In this document: positions 11,978 through 24,012 of the stretch, one piece after another
Layout of the letters: each line of letters opens with the position of its first letter
Numbering within the stretch: the stretch's first letter is position 1
DNA from: Aspidapion aeneum
Lineage: Eukaryota; Arthropoda; Insecta; Coleoptera; Brentidae
Length of the DNA stretch: 64,000 nucleotides
Assembly (NCBI GenBank): GCA_963576565.1
Contig: OY755039.1
Coordinates: forward strand, 85,185,289-85,249,288
Direction of reading: 5' to 3'
The notes under the pieces: generated by a model
What the model was told of the DNA's origin: nothing
Databases searched by the model: none
What the model saw: only the letters and a program-made list of their open reading frames with translations
Position numbers and translations under genes: made by a program

Positions 11978-12351
11978 GGCATTAAACAAACTAACTACTA
12001 AACTAACGCATGGTTAAAGTCCATGTGATGCGGTTGGAGGTACTGTGAAGCGATTTGTTTTACATTAAAATCTCAAACGAACAACAACTGAACATCATTC
12101 TTTCACTCCTCTGGATGATTAAACTATAGATGCTAAATTTACAACAAGCTCAGAAAAAAAATTGTTCGGTTTCTGAAAATATAGAACTCAATTTCTTTTC
12201 CGATTTTTTAAATATGACAGTTGGTAACTACTAAAAAAGTAAATAAACTTTTAAAAAATTTGTGTAGTGACCTTATGAAGAGAGTTTAGATCATAATTTA
12301 GTGAACACTGCTTATATGAATAAACTTTACCTTCTGATAAACCTTAATTTG

Positions 12352-12519
12352 CAGGGGCGGATCTAGAAACTTTATTTGGTGGAGGGAAATATCATAATAA
12401 ATATTTCACAAAACTATTTTGCGTAGTGACCAGGAGGTGTATTCTATCAAAAGAAAGTAAAGTTTCAGATTTAGGGGAGGGGGATTTCCCCTTTTTCCCG
12501 TCCCGTAGATCCGCGCATG
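12352..12519. mobile_element. hAT-like MITE, 168 bp
   Basis: Starts CAGGGGCGGATCTAG and ends GTAGATCCGCGCATG, imperfect inverted repeats. TAATTTG directly flanks both sides (12345-12351 and 12520-12526). Non-coding interior with G-rich and C-rich blocks near the ends. The ends and 7-8-bp duplication fit a hAT-derived MITE. Confidence 0.7.
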
Positions 12520-12526
12520 TAATTTG

Positions 12527-13545
12527 TGATGCAATTTAACATCACTAATATTAAAATAACATATTAAAAAAATATGTAGTAACCTTCAGGATCACAGACC
12601 TAGATTTTTATTATTGTTTTTAAAAATAAATATTACAGTAAAAAATTTAACCTCCTTGATTATCACCAGCACCCCGATATACAGGGTCATTTTTGATGCT
12701 GAAGTTGAGGGATTTCCCAGACATTCTTAACTTCTTCGTGGAACTACAAGGTCACGTCTACTTTTTAAATATGTTTTATACAAGGATTGAGTATAGCTTT
12801 CCAACACTGTATCAAAAATTTAAGAAAACATTACATTTATACCCCAAATAAATATTAAAACTTCGGGAATTTCTGCGTTTTTTGGATAATCTCAATATTG
12901 CTCTAATTAATCCAGTGTAAAAGAATTTACTAAACGTCACATTTTTTTAAAAACTACTTTTATGCATGTTTGCAAAATTATAGGTTTTTTTTAGGTGCTG
13001 TTTACTATGAGCATAATTTTTTTCTTTAAAGTCCAATTTTGCCCGTTTTTGGACTTTTAAAATGCGTGTGCAACAGACTAATTGGATTTAAAAATCTAAA
13101 ATTGTGCAAAAGTGGTTAAGCATAAGCTGTTTCATTTAGTAAGCATGATTAAAGAAAAAAAATAAATATCAGGGCAACACTTTTTTTGTAAATTGGATGA
13201 CTTCGCGTGGAATTGCTCAAGTAACCTTATTGAATGAAAAGAATCTGCATTGACCCGAAGAAATTCAGGTTAAGAAGATTGCAGAAAGACTAGTAAGTAG
13301 GAAAAATATATGCAAGAACATACACACCAGTACTTACTAAGATCTTAAAAGCTAGTCCAAAGTCCTTAGACTAAGTATAGACTTGAATGATTCAAGTCTC
13401 TTGAATCTGACACGTTGAAATGTATTTTTTTTTACCTACCAGTAATGGCTCTTCTGTGAGGTCATTCGTTCAATGACTTCCTAAAAATTTCAATATTATG
13501 TGTTGTATATTATTTTACTTGAACTAAATATAAATAGATTAATTT
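12527..13545. other. Intergenic DNA, no recognisable feature
   Basis: AT-rich, with no open frame of note and no repeat I could pair. Confidence 0.5.
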
Positions 13546-13547
13546 AA

Positions 13548-13709
13548 AAATACGGATATTGCGACATATCGGTTATAGCGACGTATTAGGGTCCCGATCG
13601 AGTTCTAAAATATAACCCAATTTGTTACCTTTTTTCTCAATTACAACGCTTGGTTATAACGACCGAAATTAGGTCCGTTCAATGTCGTTATAACCGATAT
13701 TCACTGTAT
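13548..13709. mobile_element. Possible Tc1/pogo-type MITE remnant
   Basis: The segment contains ATATCGGTTATAGCGAC on the left and GTCGTTATAACCGATAT on the right, near-perfect inverted repeats, plus an internal GGTTATAACGACC. The right tip reads CACTG. GGTTATAACGAC-type ends occur in pogo/Tigger-like MITEs, but I see no reliable TA duplication, so the class is tentative. Confidence 0.4.
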
Positions 13710-13855
13710 ATCTTTTAATATTTTCCGGTCCCTCGTAATCAAACCCGGACCTTGAAGCAACGTATTGTGTTATCTTAATACTGCTTGCGCTGGCTGTCAG
13801 CTGAAATTGACCACATTGTTTTAAAGCGTGCCGGAATACGCATAGTCCGATTAAA

Positions 13856-14150
13856 GGCCGCTTGACATGGTGCATGACGCGCTGCAAGCAAAAAATTTTG
13901 GTCAAATTGTTGCCTGCAAAAAATCTTCTTTTCGTTTGACATTGTGCATGGCCATGCATGGATTCCCCAGAATCTAGGTAAAAATTCCCCAGTTTGCATG
14001 CAAGTACAGTTTACATGAAAAAAAATGACACCGGACCGATTGAAATGGATTGCCTGCAACAATCAGCTGGATTTGTACTGCGCATGCACCTGGGCAAAAT
14101 TTCATGCATTTGCCTGCAAATTTTATTGTCATGCACCATGTCAAGCGGCC
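13856..14150. mobile_element. MITE with 23-bp TIRs and TTAAA flanks
   Basis: GGCCGCTTGACATGGTGCAT... at 13856 and its exact complement ending at 14150 make terminal inverted repeats of about 23 bp. TTAAA lies directly outside both ends (13851-13855 and 14151-14155), read as the target duplication. Subterminal TGCCTGCAA motifs occur on both sides. The 295-bp element is non-coding; two short overlapping frames across it have no recognisable content. Confidence 0.8.
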
Positions 14151-14155
14151 TTAAA

Positions 14156-14796
14156 GCACCCTAGAGCAAGCCAAACAAATAAGCAGATTAAAATTTTTTG
14201 CGCTTTTGGGTCATCAGCCGCAGTCCAAAATTACATTTCTAAGAGGGAGCTCTGCATGGCACATAATGAGTAAGAGATTTAAAATAACTATTTTACGGGA
14301 AAGGTATTTAATATAAAGGGGAACTATAAAATATTTAAAATTTCCTAAAGCCGTTAAGTCTGTGGAGGCGATGCCGAGTTATATCAAAATAAAAATATTG
14401 TAAGGGTTTTGAAATAACTTTTTTGGGCAGAGTTTTGCAAGTTTTGAAAACATCTTTTTTGTACTTTTAAGAAGATAATTAAATGCACCGCGTCTATATA
14501 ACCCCAATGTGATAAGGGAAACGGTTCTAGACAAAATATTGTATTAAAAAATGACCAAAAATTAGGTAATCTAGGCACGTTTTTTAAGGGTTGAGGTTTT
14601 TTTTTTATTGAGGATTTAAAAGGATTTTCTTTGCCTTTGTCAAAAGTTTTATAGAATATTAAATACTTTTCCTATAAAAGTGTTATTTAAAAACCCTTAC
14701 ACGATCATTATATGCCATACGAGAGCTCCCGCTTATATTTATTGTACCGCGTGCCAAATTAAAGCTATATTGTAGAGAGGCTTAAGCACAACTTTA
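14156..14796. other. Intergenic DNA, no recognisable feature
   Basis: No coding frame with recognisable content and no repeat detected between the MITE and TIR-family copy A. Confidence 0.4.
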
Positions 14797-16152
14797 TATA
14801 GTCCTTTCATTTCAAAAAGTCGCCAAAAAACCATAGTAAAATTTGAAGTGTGAAACCCATTATTCCTAAACAAATAAACGAGAACATGAGCCGGACTGGG
14901 AACTGTTTATAGTATATAGTCAAGTAAAATAAAACGTTTAATAAACGTTGCTGCTTAATGCGTATAATAATCATTAATAGATAGGTACTATATACTATGT
15001 AGCTTGCCCCTGTAGTATGTGTAATACGTTCGTATATTCTGGAACGATTTCCGTAATTTTCTACTGAGAGTTGCGCATTCATATCAAAAATAATATCTTG
15101 AGTTTTCCTAGTACAATGTGTTATTAAAAGTTTTGCCTTGCCCTTTGGATATTTTTACCTTCCTATCCCGCGTAGGAATGGCTAGAGAGAAGGTATTATT
15201 TTCGACGATTTGGGATAACGCCAAAAATGTGTTATTTGGATGTATTTTGACCTATCCTAGCAATATCGTCGTGATGTCTGCCTGCGTGTGGGTATATTAT
15301 ATATATAGGTAAAATAGTGTTCGATACTCTTACGAGCTTATTAGATTTCGGTCAAAATCCATTGATGCGAATGACAGTTTTTTATAATATACAGTTTTTT
15401 GACAATTAAAACATTTTAAATATGCTAACGTCTTAATAGACTGTTTTCAAAATGTAGTAGATTACATTTTCTTCAATAATTTGTGTCATTACCAAAAACT
15501 TCGTAGGAGCTTTAGTTTCTAATATATTTAAAAAAGCTGTTTTCAAGGCTAATATATTATCATGGCTTCACTTGAAGTGTGATAATAGGCTAGCCAGGAA
15601 AATGTCAGTTCCGTCATTGATCCATTTATTTCTCAAATGGTCTCCAAAAATTTGTTTGTGTTGTTTCAAATGGCCGCCAAAACGCCATTATTAATATCAC
15701 TTACTAGGTCCTCACTTATAAAAACAAACTAAAATATACAGGTCTATCATTGTTATTATTCACAATAATATTGAAAATGTCACTATAAAAATGACATGAA
15801 TTCAAATCCGTAATATAAACACAACCGCTAACAATTTTAAAATGAGTTTGACACTGTATTAAAGAATGCAGGTGGTACATTTCGAAAGCCTTTGTTATAT
15901 TTCGTGAAGGAATTAGGTACTTATAGAATGGTATAAGGTATGTTCGAAACTTTAACTTTAAAGAACGATGTATACCTAGCCATGCTTAAAACACAGAAAT
16001 TCTTCCCAAAATTTGAAAATAAATTTTCAATTTTTGCACAGACTCCTGCAAATCCCAAAATGGTTGGTATGTTTAGGGTGGCACGCGCCAGTTTTTTGTG
16101 CGGCTTTTAGGGTGGCACGCGCCAGTTTTTTGTGCGGCTTTTTGAAATATAC
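14797..16152 (-). mobile_element. TIR-family copy A
   Basis: Inverted relative to copies B (26382-28990) and C (35193-36477). The left end is TATAGTCCTTTCATTTC followed by AAAAAGTCGCC; the right end is GTGCGGCTTTTTGAAATATA. The end region GGGTGGCACGCGCCAG with following TTTTTTGTGCGGC is tandemly duplicated here (16076-16143). Inside, a segment with CGCCAAAACGCCATT matches C near 35790. TA at the tips suggests a Tc1/mariner-type duplication, but no transposase is encoded and the superfamily is uncertain. Confidence 0.7.
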
Positions 16153-16419
16153 CTATCATCACATTTCTTCTTTCAAGGTTTTTGTCGAAGGTAAATAGTT
16201 AGAAGATTCCAATACATTTTTCCTGTAAACTTTTATCTATATGGTAAATGGATTTCTCTTGATTTAGTTTTCCGTTATTTTTAACTGACTCAAAGTGTTG
16301 TTTTTAGATGACGTTTTAGAATTTTATTGATGAACTGAACTCTTGATAGCTGCTCTCTAGAATATTTCTCTGGATGTATTGGTAGCATCAATAAACTGGT
16401 CCCTTAGTACAGGAATATT

Positions 16420-16935
16420 TCACACTTTAAAAAAATCACAATGATTATTATCATTTATAATGAGGGGGGGAAAGCAATAGTGCTTTCAATCATCGTCCCA
16501 TTTCTTTACTCAGAACAATATTAAAATCGACATAACATTTTAAATTAAGAATAGTTTAGTTTCCAGCGCTCAAAGAGTACAAATGATGCAATTTTGCGGC
16601 GGCAGTGTTCTGTGATTTCTCAAAAGCTTTTGATTGCGTAAATCACGAAAACTGTTGCGGAAACTTCATCACTACAGCATTCAGGACACTCTTTAAAACT
16701 GGTTTAACTCTATGGTAATGGAAAGATACCAATTTGTAAACGTAAATGGAGTTAACTCTGATTGTGCATGGGGTTCCTCAAGGATCTATCTTATGGCCAA
16801 CTTTAGCTTTTGCTGATGATGTAAACGGACTGTGGACCGTGAAAAAATCGAATTTAGATTAAAATTAAGACCAGTTCAAAGAAAACATCGAAGCCGATCT
16901 TTTTGAGATAAAGAAATGGTGCGATACAAATAAAT
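16420..16935 (+). pseudogene. LINE reverse transcriptase fragment, left half
   Basis: Decayed non-LTR retrotransposon RT. With frameshifts one can read NHRPISLL near 16488, then AVFCDFSKAFDCVNHEN near 16605, GVPQGSIL near 16765, FADDVNG near 16806 and EIKKWCDTNK up to 16935. These are ordered RT landmarks, with FADD the catalytic box. The reading breaks off at the insertion of FB-3 and resumes at 21569. Several indels and stops make it inactive. It looks CR1/Jockey-like, but the clade is not certain. Confidence 0.75.
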
Positions 16936-17100
16936 CGGTCTAGGACAACTGGGCGCCGCCAACTGGGCGCCGCCAACTCGGCACCGCCAACTGGGCGCGA
17001 CTAAAAATTTTTTTTTGGATAAAATGTGTAGATGAAAAATAAAATATTTTATTTATATAAAAACATCTTTAAAAAATCCTTTACTAACTAACTATCTATC

Positions 17101-19350
17101 AAATCTTGTGAAGCGTTTTTAACACACTTATCATTATCCGATTTGGATGAAATTTGGTACACACGTAGTGGTCCCATGACAATACAACATTAAAAAAAAA
17201 TATCCTTCCACCCCTACCCCCACCCCTTCTATAGAAAAAAGTATTTTTGACACACTTCCCGTTATCCGATTTGGATAAAATTTGGTATACACATAGTGGT
17301 CCGATGATAATACAACAATAAGAAAAAAATATCCTCCCACCCCTACCCCCACCCCCTTCCATAGAAAAATTTGTTTTTGACACACATCCCGTTATCCGAT
17401 TTGGATGAAATTTGGTATACATATAGTGATCCGATGACAATACAATATTAAGAAAAAAATATCCTCCTCCCACCTCTACCCCCACCCCCTTTAATAGAAA
17501 AATGAGTTTTTGACACACTTCCCATTATCCGATTTGGATGAAATTTGGTATTCACGTTGTGGTCCGATGACAATACAACATTAAAAAAAAATATCCTCCC
17601 ACCCCTACCCCCACCCCCTTCCATAGAAAATGCGTTTTTGACACCCTTCCCATTATCCGATTTGGATGAAATTTGGTATACATATAGTGGTCCGATGACA
17701 ATATAATATTGAAAAAAAAAATCCTACCACTCCTACCCCCACCCTGATCTATAGAAAAATGCGTTTTTGAGACACTTCCCATTATCCGATTTGAATGAAA
17801 TTTGGTATACATATAGTGAACCGATGACAATACAATATTAAGAAAAAAATATCCTCCCACCTCTAACCCCACCCCCTTTAATAGAAAAATGAGTTTTTGA
17901 CACACTTCCCATTATCCGATTTGGATGAAATTTGGTATTCACATAGTGGTCCGATGACAATACAACATTAAAAAAAATATCCTCCCACCCCTACCCCCAC
18001 CCCCTTCCATAGAAAAATTTGTTTTTGACACACATCCCGTTATCCGATTTGGATGAAATTTGGTATACATATAGTGATCCGCTGACAATACAATATTAAG
18101 AAAAAATATCCTCCTCCCACCTCTACATCCACCCCCTTTAATAGAAAAATGAGTTTTTGACACACTTCCCATTATCCGATTTGGATGAAATTTGGTATTC
18201 ACATAGTGGTCCGATGACAATACAACATTTTAAAAAAATATCCTCCCACCCCTACCCCCACCCCCTTCCATAGAAAAATTTGTTTTTGACACACATCCCG
18301 TTATCCGATTTGGATGAAATTTGGTATACATATAGTGATCCGATGACAATACAATATTAAGAAAAAAATATCCTCCTCCCACCTCTACCCCCACCCCCTT
18401 TAATAGAAAAATGAGTTTTTGACACACTTCCCATTATCCGATTTGGATGAAATTTGGTATTCACGTTGTGGTCCGATGACAATACATTAAAAAAAATATA
18501 TCCTACCACCCCTACCCCCACCCCCTTCCATAGAAAATGCGTTTTTGACACCCTTCCCATTATCCGATTTGGATGAAATTTGGTATACATATAGTGGTCC
18601 GATGACAATATAATATTTAAAAAAAAATCCTACCACTCCTACCCCCACCCTCATCTATAGAAAAATGCGTTTTTGACACACTTCCCATTATCCGATTTGG
18701 ATGAAATTTGGTATACATATAGTGATCCGATGACAATACAATATTAAGAAAAAAATATCCTCCCACCTCTACCCCCACCTCCTTTCATAGAAAAATGAGT
18801 TTTTGACACACTTCCCATTATCCGATTTGGATGAAATTTGGTATTCACATAGTGGTCCGATGATAATACAACATTAAAAAAAATATCCTCCCACCCCTAC
18901 CCCCACCCTCTTCCATAGAAAATGCGTTTATGACACCCTTCCCATTATCCGATTTGGATGAAATTTGGTATACATATAGTGGTCCGATGACAATACAACA
19001 TTGAAAAAAAAAATCCTACCACTCCTACCCCCACCCTCATCTATAGAAAAATGCGTTTTTGATACACTTCCCATTATCCGATTTGGATGAAATTTGGTAT
19101 ACATATAGTGATCCGATGACAATACAATATTAAGAAAAAATATCCTCCCACCTCTACCCCCACCCCCTTTCATAGAAAAATGAGTTTTTGATACACTTCC
19201 CATTATCCGATTTGGATGAAATTTGGTATACATATAGTGATCCGATGACAATACAATATTAAGAAAAAATATCCTCCCACCTCTACCCCCACCCCCTTTC
19301 ATAGAAAAATGAGTTTTTGACACACTTCCCATTATCCGATTTAGATGATT
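17101..19350 (-). repeat. FB-3 left arm array, ~18 units of ~129 bp
   Basis: Each unit has CCGATTT-N2-ATGAAATTTGG, a tagtggtccgatga block, an A-run and a C-rich CCCTACCCCCACCC tract. Unit starts fall near 17138, 17266, 17396 and so on to 19338. The array lacks stops in some phases, giving long spurious frames on both strands. Variants alternate (ACATCCCG or ACTTCCCA; CACGTTGTGG or ATATAGTGA), suggesting multi-unit duplications. Confidence 0.9.
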
Positions 19351-20039
19351 TTTTTAAAAAGAGTTAATTTAAGCGACGTTAAACACCACAAAGTTCTAAA
19401 TTTATTATAAATCGATCCCTAAGCACTGCAATCTTTCAAGTTTGAGACAAGTCGGTTAGTAAATAAAAATCTGCCAATTTTGATCCGCCATTTTGATTTT
19501 TTTAAGTTTAAGTAAAAAATTTTGTTAAATGACTTCAAGTAATGTAATATTTCAAGTTTGAGACAAATCGGTTAGTAAATAAAAAATCTGCCATTTTGGA
19601 TCCGCCATTTTGATTTTTTTAAGTTTGAGTAAAAAATTTTCGTAAATGACCTCAAGCATTTTGATTTTTCGATCCGCCATTGTTGTAATTAAAAACGTAA
19701 ATTGTAGTATTACCCGGTTACCAAACACTACAAGTTCCAAGATTCAACAGTCGACTTAATGGATTTAACTTTACTTAATAAAAACAGATTTCAAATAAAT
19801 TAGTAAAAAAATTTTTTTAAGTCACAACAAAAAATAATTTTCTAACAGTCTAATATTATCATAATAATAAAAGCGATGGCCGACTGATGGAAATTTTGAA
19901 GATGTTAGCACGATAAGATATCCGTATCAATTAAATATTACTATTTGCAAGAATCAATCTAAAGAAGAGTTTATTCTAGATTATAATGAAATCGCTGATC
20001 GTAAGTTGTTTGGAAACTCATTTTTCTATTGGGGGAAGG
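19351..20039. repeat. FB-3 centre with two ~115-bp repeats
   Basis: Between the arms lies a spacer with two tandem copies (about 19425-19660) containing TTTGAGACAA, ATCGGTTAGTAAATAAA and GATCCGCCATTTTGA. The rest (19660-20039) is AT-rich and unassigned. Similar ATCGGTTTATAAATAAA and CGCCATTTTGAC wording occurs near 6400-6500, so this spacer may derive from a wider repeat family. Confidence 0.7.
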
Positions 20040-21325
20040 AGAGGGTGGGGGTAGAGGTAGAAATATATTTTTTGTTTGGGCTGTATTGCCATCGGACCTT
20101 TATGCATATACCAAATTTTATAAAAGTCATTTGAAGTGAAGCGTGTCAAAAACGCATTTTTTATGGAAGGGGTGGGGGGTAGGGGTGGGAGGACATTTTT
20201 TCATTATTGTTGTATTGTTATCGGACCACTATATGTATACCAAATTTCATCCAAATCGGATAATGGGAAGTGTGTCAAAAACGCATTTTTCTATAGATGA
20301 GGGTGGGGGTAGGAGTGGTAGGATTTGTTTTTTCAATGTTGTATTGTCATTGGACCACTATATGTATACCAAATTTCATCCAAATCGGATAATGAGAAGG
20401 GTGTTAAAAACGCATTTTCCATGGAAGGGGGTGGGGGTAGGGGTGGGAGATATTTTTTTAAATGTTGTATTGTCATCGGACCACTATGTGAATACCAAAT
20501 TTCATCCAAATCGATTAATGGGAAGTGTGTCAAAAACTCATTTTTCTATGAAAGGGGGTGGGGGTAGAGGTGGGAGGATATTTTTTCTTAATATTGTATT
20601 ATCATCGGACCACTATGTGTTTACCAAATTTTATCCAAATCGGATAACGGGAAGTGTGTCAAAAACACATTTTTCTATAGAAGGGGTGGGGGTAGGGGTG
20701 GGAGGATATTTTTTTCTTAATATTGTATTGTCATCAGACCACTATGTGAATACCAAGTTTCATCCAAATCGGATAATGGGAAGTGTGTCAAAAACTCATT
20801 TTTCTATGAAAGGGGGTGGGGGTAGAGTTTGGAGGATATTTTTTTCTTAATAATATATTGTCATCGGATCACTATATGTATACCAAATTTCATACAAATC
20901 GGATAACGGGATGTGTGTCAAAAACATTTTTCTATGGAAGGGGGTGGGGGTAGGGGTGGGAGGATATTTTTTTCTTATTGTTGTATTATCATCGGACCAC
21001 TATGTGTATACCAAATTTTATCCAAATCGGATAACGGGAAGTGTGTCAAAAACACATTTTTCTATAGAAGGGGTGGGGGTAGGGGTGGGAGGATATTTTT
21101 TTCTTATTGTTGTATTATCATCGGACCACTATGTGTATACCAAATTTTATTCAAATCGGATAACGGGAAGTTTGTCAAAAACACATTTTTCTATAGAAGG
21201 GGTGGGGGTAGGGGTTGTTTGGATATTTTTTCTTAATGTTGTATTGTCATGGGACCACTACGTTTGTACCAAATTTCATCCAAATCGGATAATGGGAAGT
21301 GTGTCAAAAACGCTTCACAAGATTT
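20040..21325 (+). repeat. FB-3 right arm array, ~10 units
   Basis: Same ~129-bp unit as the left arm in inverted orientation, from about 20040 to 21325, ending in the block aacgcttcacaagatttg that mirrors 17100-17120. It is shorter than the left arm (10 against about 18 units), as expected from unequal exchange within tandem arms. Open frames here are phase artefacts. Confidence 0.9.
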
Positions 21326-21568
21326 GATAGATAGTTAGTTAGAACATCTGAAGCTAAATAAAGGTTGTAAAAAATTGCGTAGGATTTTTTAAAGATGTTT
21401 TTGTATAAATAATATATTTTATTTTTCATCTACACATTTTGTCAAAAAAAAATTTTTTTAGTCCGGCGCCGAGTTGGCCGGCGCCCAGTTGGCGGCGCCG
21501 AGTTGGCCCGGCGCCCTGTTGGCGGCGCCGAGTTGGCGGCGCCCAGTTGTCCCGTTCCGCAAATAAAT

Positions 21569-21895
21569 TGTGCATCAAGGTACCAAAAGAGAACATTCTA
21601 ACATTAAAGTGCAATAAAACAGATGTCAAGTTGCAGGGTGAAACTCTCGAGAGCAAACCATCCGTGAGGTATTTAGGACTGCACATTGATGCAGCTCTTA
21701 AATTTTAGAGCCAGATTGAAATTTTTGCTATGTTATTAGGAACATTGTGCACGAACTTGGCAAAACAACTACAAAAATACATATTTTTCTTTAGAGTAGT
21801 CACATATCAGGTATGTTATAGCTTGCTGGGGCTTCCCCACTATTAAATCACTCCAGGCTGCGAAAAAGGCGCACAGAATCATGTTGACCATTGTT
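21569..21895 (+). pseudogene. LINE reverse transcriptase fragment, right half
   Basis: Continues the LINE interrupted by FB-3. One frame reads NKLCIKVPKENILTL near 21565-21610 and then a VRYLGLHID motif near 21668, typical of the RT C-terminal part. Further on, with frame changes, AKKAHRIMLTIV can be read near 21860. The joint at 16935/21569 is consistent with one ancestral reading. The LINE is dead, with stops and shifts. Confidence 0.75.
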
Positions 21896-21910
21896 TGTAC
21901 AGGAAAGAAT

Positions 21911-22279
21911 AATCATAACAAAAACATTTCATGTAAAAAAAAGCCAAGTACGCGAAAATGGCATTCCGTAAAAAGAATTAAGATAAAAGTAAAGTTCTCC
22001 AATAAAAATTTCAAAATGAAAGGTTCTTACAAGTTTGGAAATGTTTTTTTAAACTTTGCTATTACAGCCAGACTTCTTTATGTTTAATTTAGCAATGTGC
22101 CTAAGAGTCATTTACAGTCGTAATAGCCAAGTTTAGAAAAATATTTCCAAACTAGTAAGAACCTTTCATTTTGAAATTTGTATTGGAGAACATGGCTTTA
22201 CTTTTATCTCAATTCTTTTTACGGAATGCCATTTTCGCGTACTTGGCTTTTTTTTACATGAAATGTTTTTGTTATGATT
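21911..22279. mobile_element. Palindromic MITE, ~370 bp
   Basis: Left arm (21911-22030) and right arm (22140-22279) are nearly exact inverses: AATCATAACAAAAACATTTC at the left and GAAATG...GTTATGATT at the right, with a shared acgcgaaaatggcattccg block. The short loop region is unique. No clear target duplication. It lies directly after the LINE remnant. Confidence 0.75.
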
Positions 22280-22401
22280 TCACTTCATTTTAAAGGAATT
22301 GGATAATACTTAATTTTTAAAGTAGTAAAATATGCGAAATATTGTTCAAAACTTTTGCAATGCCTTACTTAAATTTTTAAGGTTTTTTTATTTTTTTCCA
22401 T

Positions 22402-23175
22402 GGTTTTATCGTAGTTCCTATCAGCCTTCCAAAGCTCAGTTTTCTAGCGTTTCTGAAAGTGCACAATGTTAATTTTACATAACTTTACATGTATAGGGAA
22501 GGGAAATAAATTAAAATTGTCGTGTTTTTAAATTTTGTCCTATAGTTTTATCATAGTTCCTATCATTCTTCCAATGCTCAGCTCTCTAGCGTTTCTGGAA
22601 GTGGGTGATGTTACTTTTACATAACTTTACATTTATAGGGGAGGAGAGCTAATTAAAATGTTGGTGTTTTTAAAATTTTTCATATAGTTTTATCATATTG
22701 TCTTTCAGTATTAAAAAGTTCAGCTCTTTAGCGTTTCTGGAAGTGGGCAGTGTTACTTTTACATAACTTTACATTTGTAGGGGAAGGAAGTAAATTAGAA
22801 TTTTGTGGTGTTTTAATTTTTTCCTATAGTTTTATCATAGTTCCTATCAGTCTGCCAAAGCTCAACTCTCTAGCATTTCTAGAAGTGGACAATGCTAATT
22901 TTACACAACTTTAAATGTGAAGGGGAGGGGCGTAAATTAAAATTTTGGGTTTTTTTGATTTTTTCCTATAGTTTTATCATAGTTCCTATCAGTCTGCCAA
23001 AGCTCAACTCTCTAGCATTTCTGGAAGTGGGCGATGCTACTTTTACATAATTTTAAATGTATAGGGGAGGGGAGTAAATTAAAATTTTGGGGTTTTTGAT
23101 TTTTTCCAGGGTTTTGGTCATAATTTCTATTAGTCTGCCAAATTTCAGCTTTGTAGCATGTCTGGAAGTACAGTA
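22402..23175 (+). repeat. Tandem repeat, 142 bp x 6
   Basis: Units begin GTTTTATCATAGTTCCTATC at about 22402, 22544, 22686, 22828, 22970 and 23110, a constant 142-bp period (140 for the last). Each contains CTCTAGCGTTTCTGGAAGTG and an acataactttacat block followed by an AGGGGAGGGG-type tract. It is followed at 23198-23215 by a short (GAGT)n run. No coding frame. It could be a satellite-like array or part of a larger unrecognised element. Confidence 0.85.
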
Positions 23176-23180
23176 GAATA

Positions 23181-23544
23181 TTGATGATCTATACATGAGT
23201 GAGTGAGTGAGTGGCAATTTCGACGTTTTTTGAAATTTCGTAACTACTTTACTACTTTATGGAATTCCATGACTCCAACTTGGAGGGGTTGTTAACTCCA
23301 TGGAGATCTACGACTGTGCAAAATTTGAGATTCGTAGCTCATTCCGAAGTAGAGTTTTTGGTAGGTCAAATATCGGCTGAAATGTTTCAAGAAAAGATGG
23401 TTACGGTGCGCGAACTTGGCGAGGCACTGCCGTGCCCTCAGATAACTGTTCCATCTATTTATTTTGGAACCGAAAAGCCTTTTTTTCTAAAATTTTCGGC
23501 TCTGTTCAGACGAGTAACTATAATCTAGGACAATAGTTATTTAC
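23181..23544. other. Spacer after 142-bp array, no assigned gene
   Basis: Contains (GAGT)n and a short frame (23259-23528) of 89 codons with no recognised domain. It has no neighbouring coding context and I do not call it a gene. Confidence 0.4.
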
Positions 23545-23659
23545 CTAACAAGTGCGGAAAGTAATACTTTACCGCACGCGAATGCAGTTGGCTGAACGAC
23601 GCGGAGCGGAGTTTGGTCAAGCCGTTAAGGGTGGTAAAGACACTTTCCGCATGTGTTAG
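23545..23659. mobile_element. Small MITE, 115 bp
   Basis: CTAACAAGTGCGGAAAGTAA at the left and an inverted ACTTTCCGCATGTGTTAG at the right. The same ends recur at 34207-34843 in several partial copies, so this is a dispersed family. Confidence 0.6.
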
Positions 23660-23885
23660 TAAAATGTTTTAAGTAGGAATTAAGTTTTTTTATGTAAATT
23701 ACCTTTAGTAGGGTACCAAAACGTTGAGAAATTGGGATTTTGTTATTGTGGGTTATAGTCGATAAAACAAACAATCAAAATCCCTCACATAACGTTTAAG
23801 TTTAGTGCAACTTTGGTTTTCACAACTTCCCTGACTAATAAATGCGACTGCTATTAGAGATTATTTCTCGCAAATGGATATATAT
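23660..23885. other. Spacer, no feature seen
   Basis: AT-rich, no gene or repeat recognised. Confidence 0.4.
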
Positions 23886-24012
23886 TTTTTAGAAATCAAA
23901 CAAGTTTCATGGCTAATCGGGCAAAAAGGAGTTTTTGTTTCACTCATATTTTTCCGTGGGTAGCCTAAAAGCTTAACCTCACGGGGGTCCAAGATCTAAT
24001 GGACACCTAATA

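Larger units (their letters stand above)
16936..21559. mobile_element. Foldback element FB-3, 4.6 kb
   Basis: Tips CGGTCTAGGACAACTGGGCG (left) and the inverse of CGGAACGGGACAACTGGGCG (right), each followed by CAACTGGGCGCCGC minisatellite copies, a unique block (gatgaaaaataaaatatttt) and an array of ~129-bp repeats. Arms run about 16936-19350 and 20040-21559 in opposite orientation around a unique centre. CAAATAAAT flanks both ends (16927-16935 and 21560-21568), a perfect 9-bp duplication, and removing the element restores the interrupted LINE reading. No transposase is encoded. The architecture matches Drosophila FB elements and MULE-type duplication length. Confidence 0.9.

Noticed and set aside
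16806..16815. CTGATGATG as a hammerhead core
   Set aside because: It encodes the FADD box of the LINE RT and has no hammerhead stems.
17099..21327. Long open frames of 80-235 codons rich in SSDHYMYTKFHPNRI
   Set aside because: They are phase artefacts of the ~129-bp FB-3 repeats, seen on both strands and in several frames.
22402..23175. CRISPR-like array
   Set aside because: The 142-bp units are contiguous diverged repeats with no short identical repeats and unique spacers; the DNA is eukaryotic.
23259..23528. 89-codon frame as a host gene
   Set aside because: No domain and no conserved context; lies beside a repeat array.
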